Source: Duganella zoogloeoides
GTDB taxonomy: Bacteria; Pseudomonadota; Gammaproteobacteria; Burkholderiales; Burkholderiaceae_D
Assembly: GCF_034479515.1 (NCBI RefSeq)
Contig: NZ_CP140152.1
Span: 620,001 to 684,000 of the forward strand
DNA: 64,000 nucleotides
Direction: 5' to 3'
Numbering within the stretch: position 1 is the first letter of the stretch; the number at the start of each line of letters is the position of its first letter. Below the pieces are notes generated by a model. The model ran no database searches. It saw only the letters and a list, made by a program, of their open reading frames with translations, and was not told the origin of the DNA. The translations under genes were made by a program, and so were the position numbers. Below are positions 63,231-64,000 of this stretch, piece after piece.

Positions 63231-64000
63231 AGCCATCAAGGGGCGCGGCTTTCGCGGCGCGCTCGAATACGACCTGGCGGCCAGCAAGGGGCATGTCATC
63301 GACACCAACATGGGCGGCGACACGCCGCGCGCGCTGGCGAAAGAGTTTGGCGAGGTCCGCAAGCTGCGGCCCAGGCTGGGCAAGGCCGTATTACACGTGT
63401 CACTGGCCGCTGCGCCCGGCGAGCAGCTCAATGAAGACCAGTGGAAACAGGTGACCCAGCGCTACCTGCACGGCATGGGTCTCGACAACAACCAGTACCT
63501 GGTGACGCGTCACACGGACACCGCGCATCCCCACGTCCACCTGCTAGTCAACCGGGTCCGCCTCGACGGCGGCGTCACCTCGGACAGCCATGATTACCGC
63601 CGCCACGAGGTGCTGATGCGCGCCATCGAGCGCGAATTCAAACTCAAGCAGGTACGGCCGTCCATCGAGGCGCAGCGCCATGCTCCGACCAAAGGCGAGA
63701 TCGAGGAGGGACTGCGCACCGGCATGCCGTCCACGCGCCAGCGCTTGCAGCAGTTGTGCGACGGCGCAGCGCAGCGCTGCCATGGTTTTACGGAATATGC
63801 AGAACGGTTGGCGGCGGTGGGCGTGCACCTGGTGCCAGTGACGCAGCTGGACGGCACAAAACTATCGGGCCTGTCCTATGTGCTGGACGGCGTGATGATG
63901 AAGGGCAGCGACCTGGGTAAAGGATACAGCCCCCTGGGGCTGGCAAAACGGGGAGTGGACTATGTCAAAGACCGAGACCATGCAGCAGTTGGCCGCAGCC
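63220..64000 (+). CDS. Relaxase, MobA/MobL type (partial, runs off the window)
   Basis: Open from ATG 63220 to the window end (260 codons). The N-terminus MIAKAIKGRGFRGALEYDL has the catalytic-Tyr motif I with Tyr17. Motif III is HTDTAHPHVHLLVNRV, the HxDxxHPHxH metal site. Residues ~175 onwards (LQQLCDGAAQRCHGFTEYAERLAAVGV) resemble the linker of MobA/TraI-like relaxases. It nicks oriT and leads single-stranded DNA into a conjugation channel supplied by another element. Shares a transcript with mobC. Confidence 0.9.
   Translation, partial: MIAKAIKGRGFRGALEYDLAASKGHVIDTNMGGDTPRALAKEFGEVRKLRPRLGKAVLHVSLAAAPGEQLNEDQWKQVTQRYLHGMGLDNNQYLVTRHTDTAHPHVHLLVNRVRLDGGVTSDSHDYRRHEVLMRAIEREFKLKQVRPSIEAQRHAPTKGEIEEGLRTGMPSTRQRLQQLCDGAAQRCHGFTEYAERLAAVGVHLVPVTQLDGTKLSGLSYVLDGVMMKGSDLGKGYSPLGLAKRGVDYVKDRDHAAVGRS

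Overview
The window is a high-GC Gram-negative chromosome segment. Gene content and order fit Burkholderiales, most likely Oxalobacteraceae of the Massilia/Duganella/Janthinobacterium type. The pointers are a rpsU-yqeY-dnaG-rpoD block, tsaD and ybiB beside it, large TonB-dependent receptors, a tartrate operon with a LysR regulator, a betaproteobacterial MutL-MiaA pair, and a tyrosine-recombinase element at the tRNA after rpoD. The genus is inferred from style, not measured.

Layout. 1-8.7 kb is accessory envelope material: a TonB receptor followed by the edge of a lipoprotein gene, a PAAR / DUF2515-like / membrane-anchored protein cassette that looks like a type VI secretion cargo module, a SIMPL-domain periplasmic protein and a second TonB receptor. 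8.7-14.0 kb is a tartrate-use locus (LysR, tartrate dehydrogenase, DctA-type carrier, glycerate 2-kinase) whose terminal pyruvate kinase is reduced to a fragment next to a (CTGCCG)10 tract. 14.0-18.1 kb holds unrecognised exported proteins and a Sel1-repeat lipoprotein. 18.2-31 kb is mostly housekeeping: tRNA-Met, miaA, mutL, a cyclophilin, DedA, alpha-carbonic anhydrase, a mutarotase, amiC, tsaE, queG and a DUF885 peptidase.

30.8-34.7 kb encodes a DctS/DctR-type two-component system divergent from a TRAP solute receptor (DctP) that has no DctQ or DctM next to it. It is followed by about 0.6 kb of possibly structured non-coding DNA. 35.2-51.6 kb has ogt, xerD, an RND efflux pair, two c-di-GMP enzymes, a DNase-like phosphatase, ybaK, plsY, a FrnE-type thiol oxidoreductase, DUF427, an AAA ATPase, a YdjM-like membrane hydrolase, a 61-aa membrane protein behind a near-consensus sigma-54 promoter, tsaD and an orphan NirD-like protein. 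51.7-61.0 kb has aroG, ybiB, a HI0933-type flavoprotein and the macromolecular synthesis genes rpsU, yqeY, dnaG and rpoD.

61.07-64.0 kb starts a mobilizable island: tRNA-Ile2(CAU), an integrase, a helix-turn-helix protein, a candidate oriT, mobC and a relaxase that runs off the window. Several dispersed repeats lie between genes, notably two copies of a roughly 119-bp element with terminal inverted repeats. No rRNA and no CRISPR array were seen.
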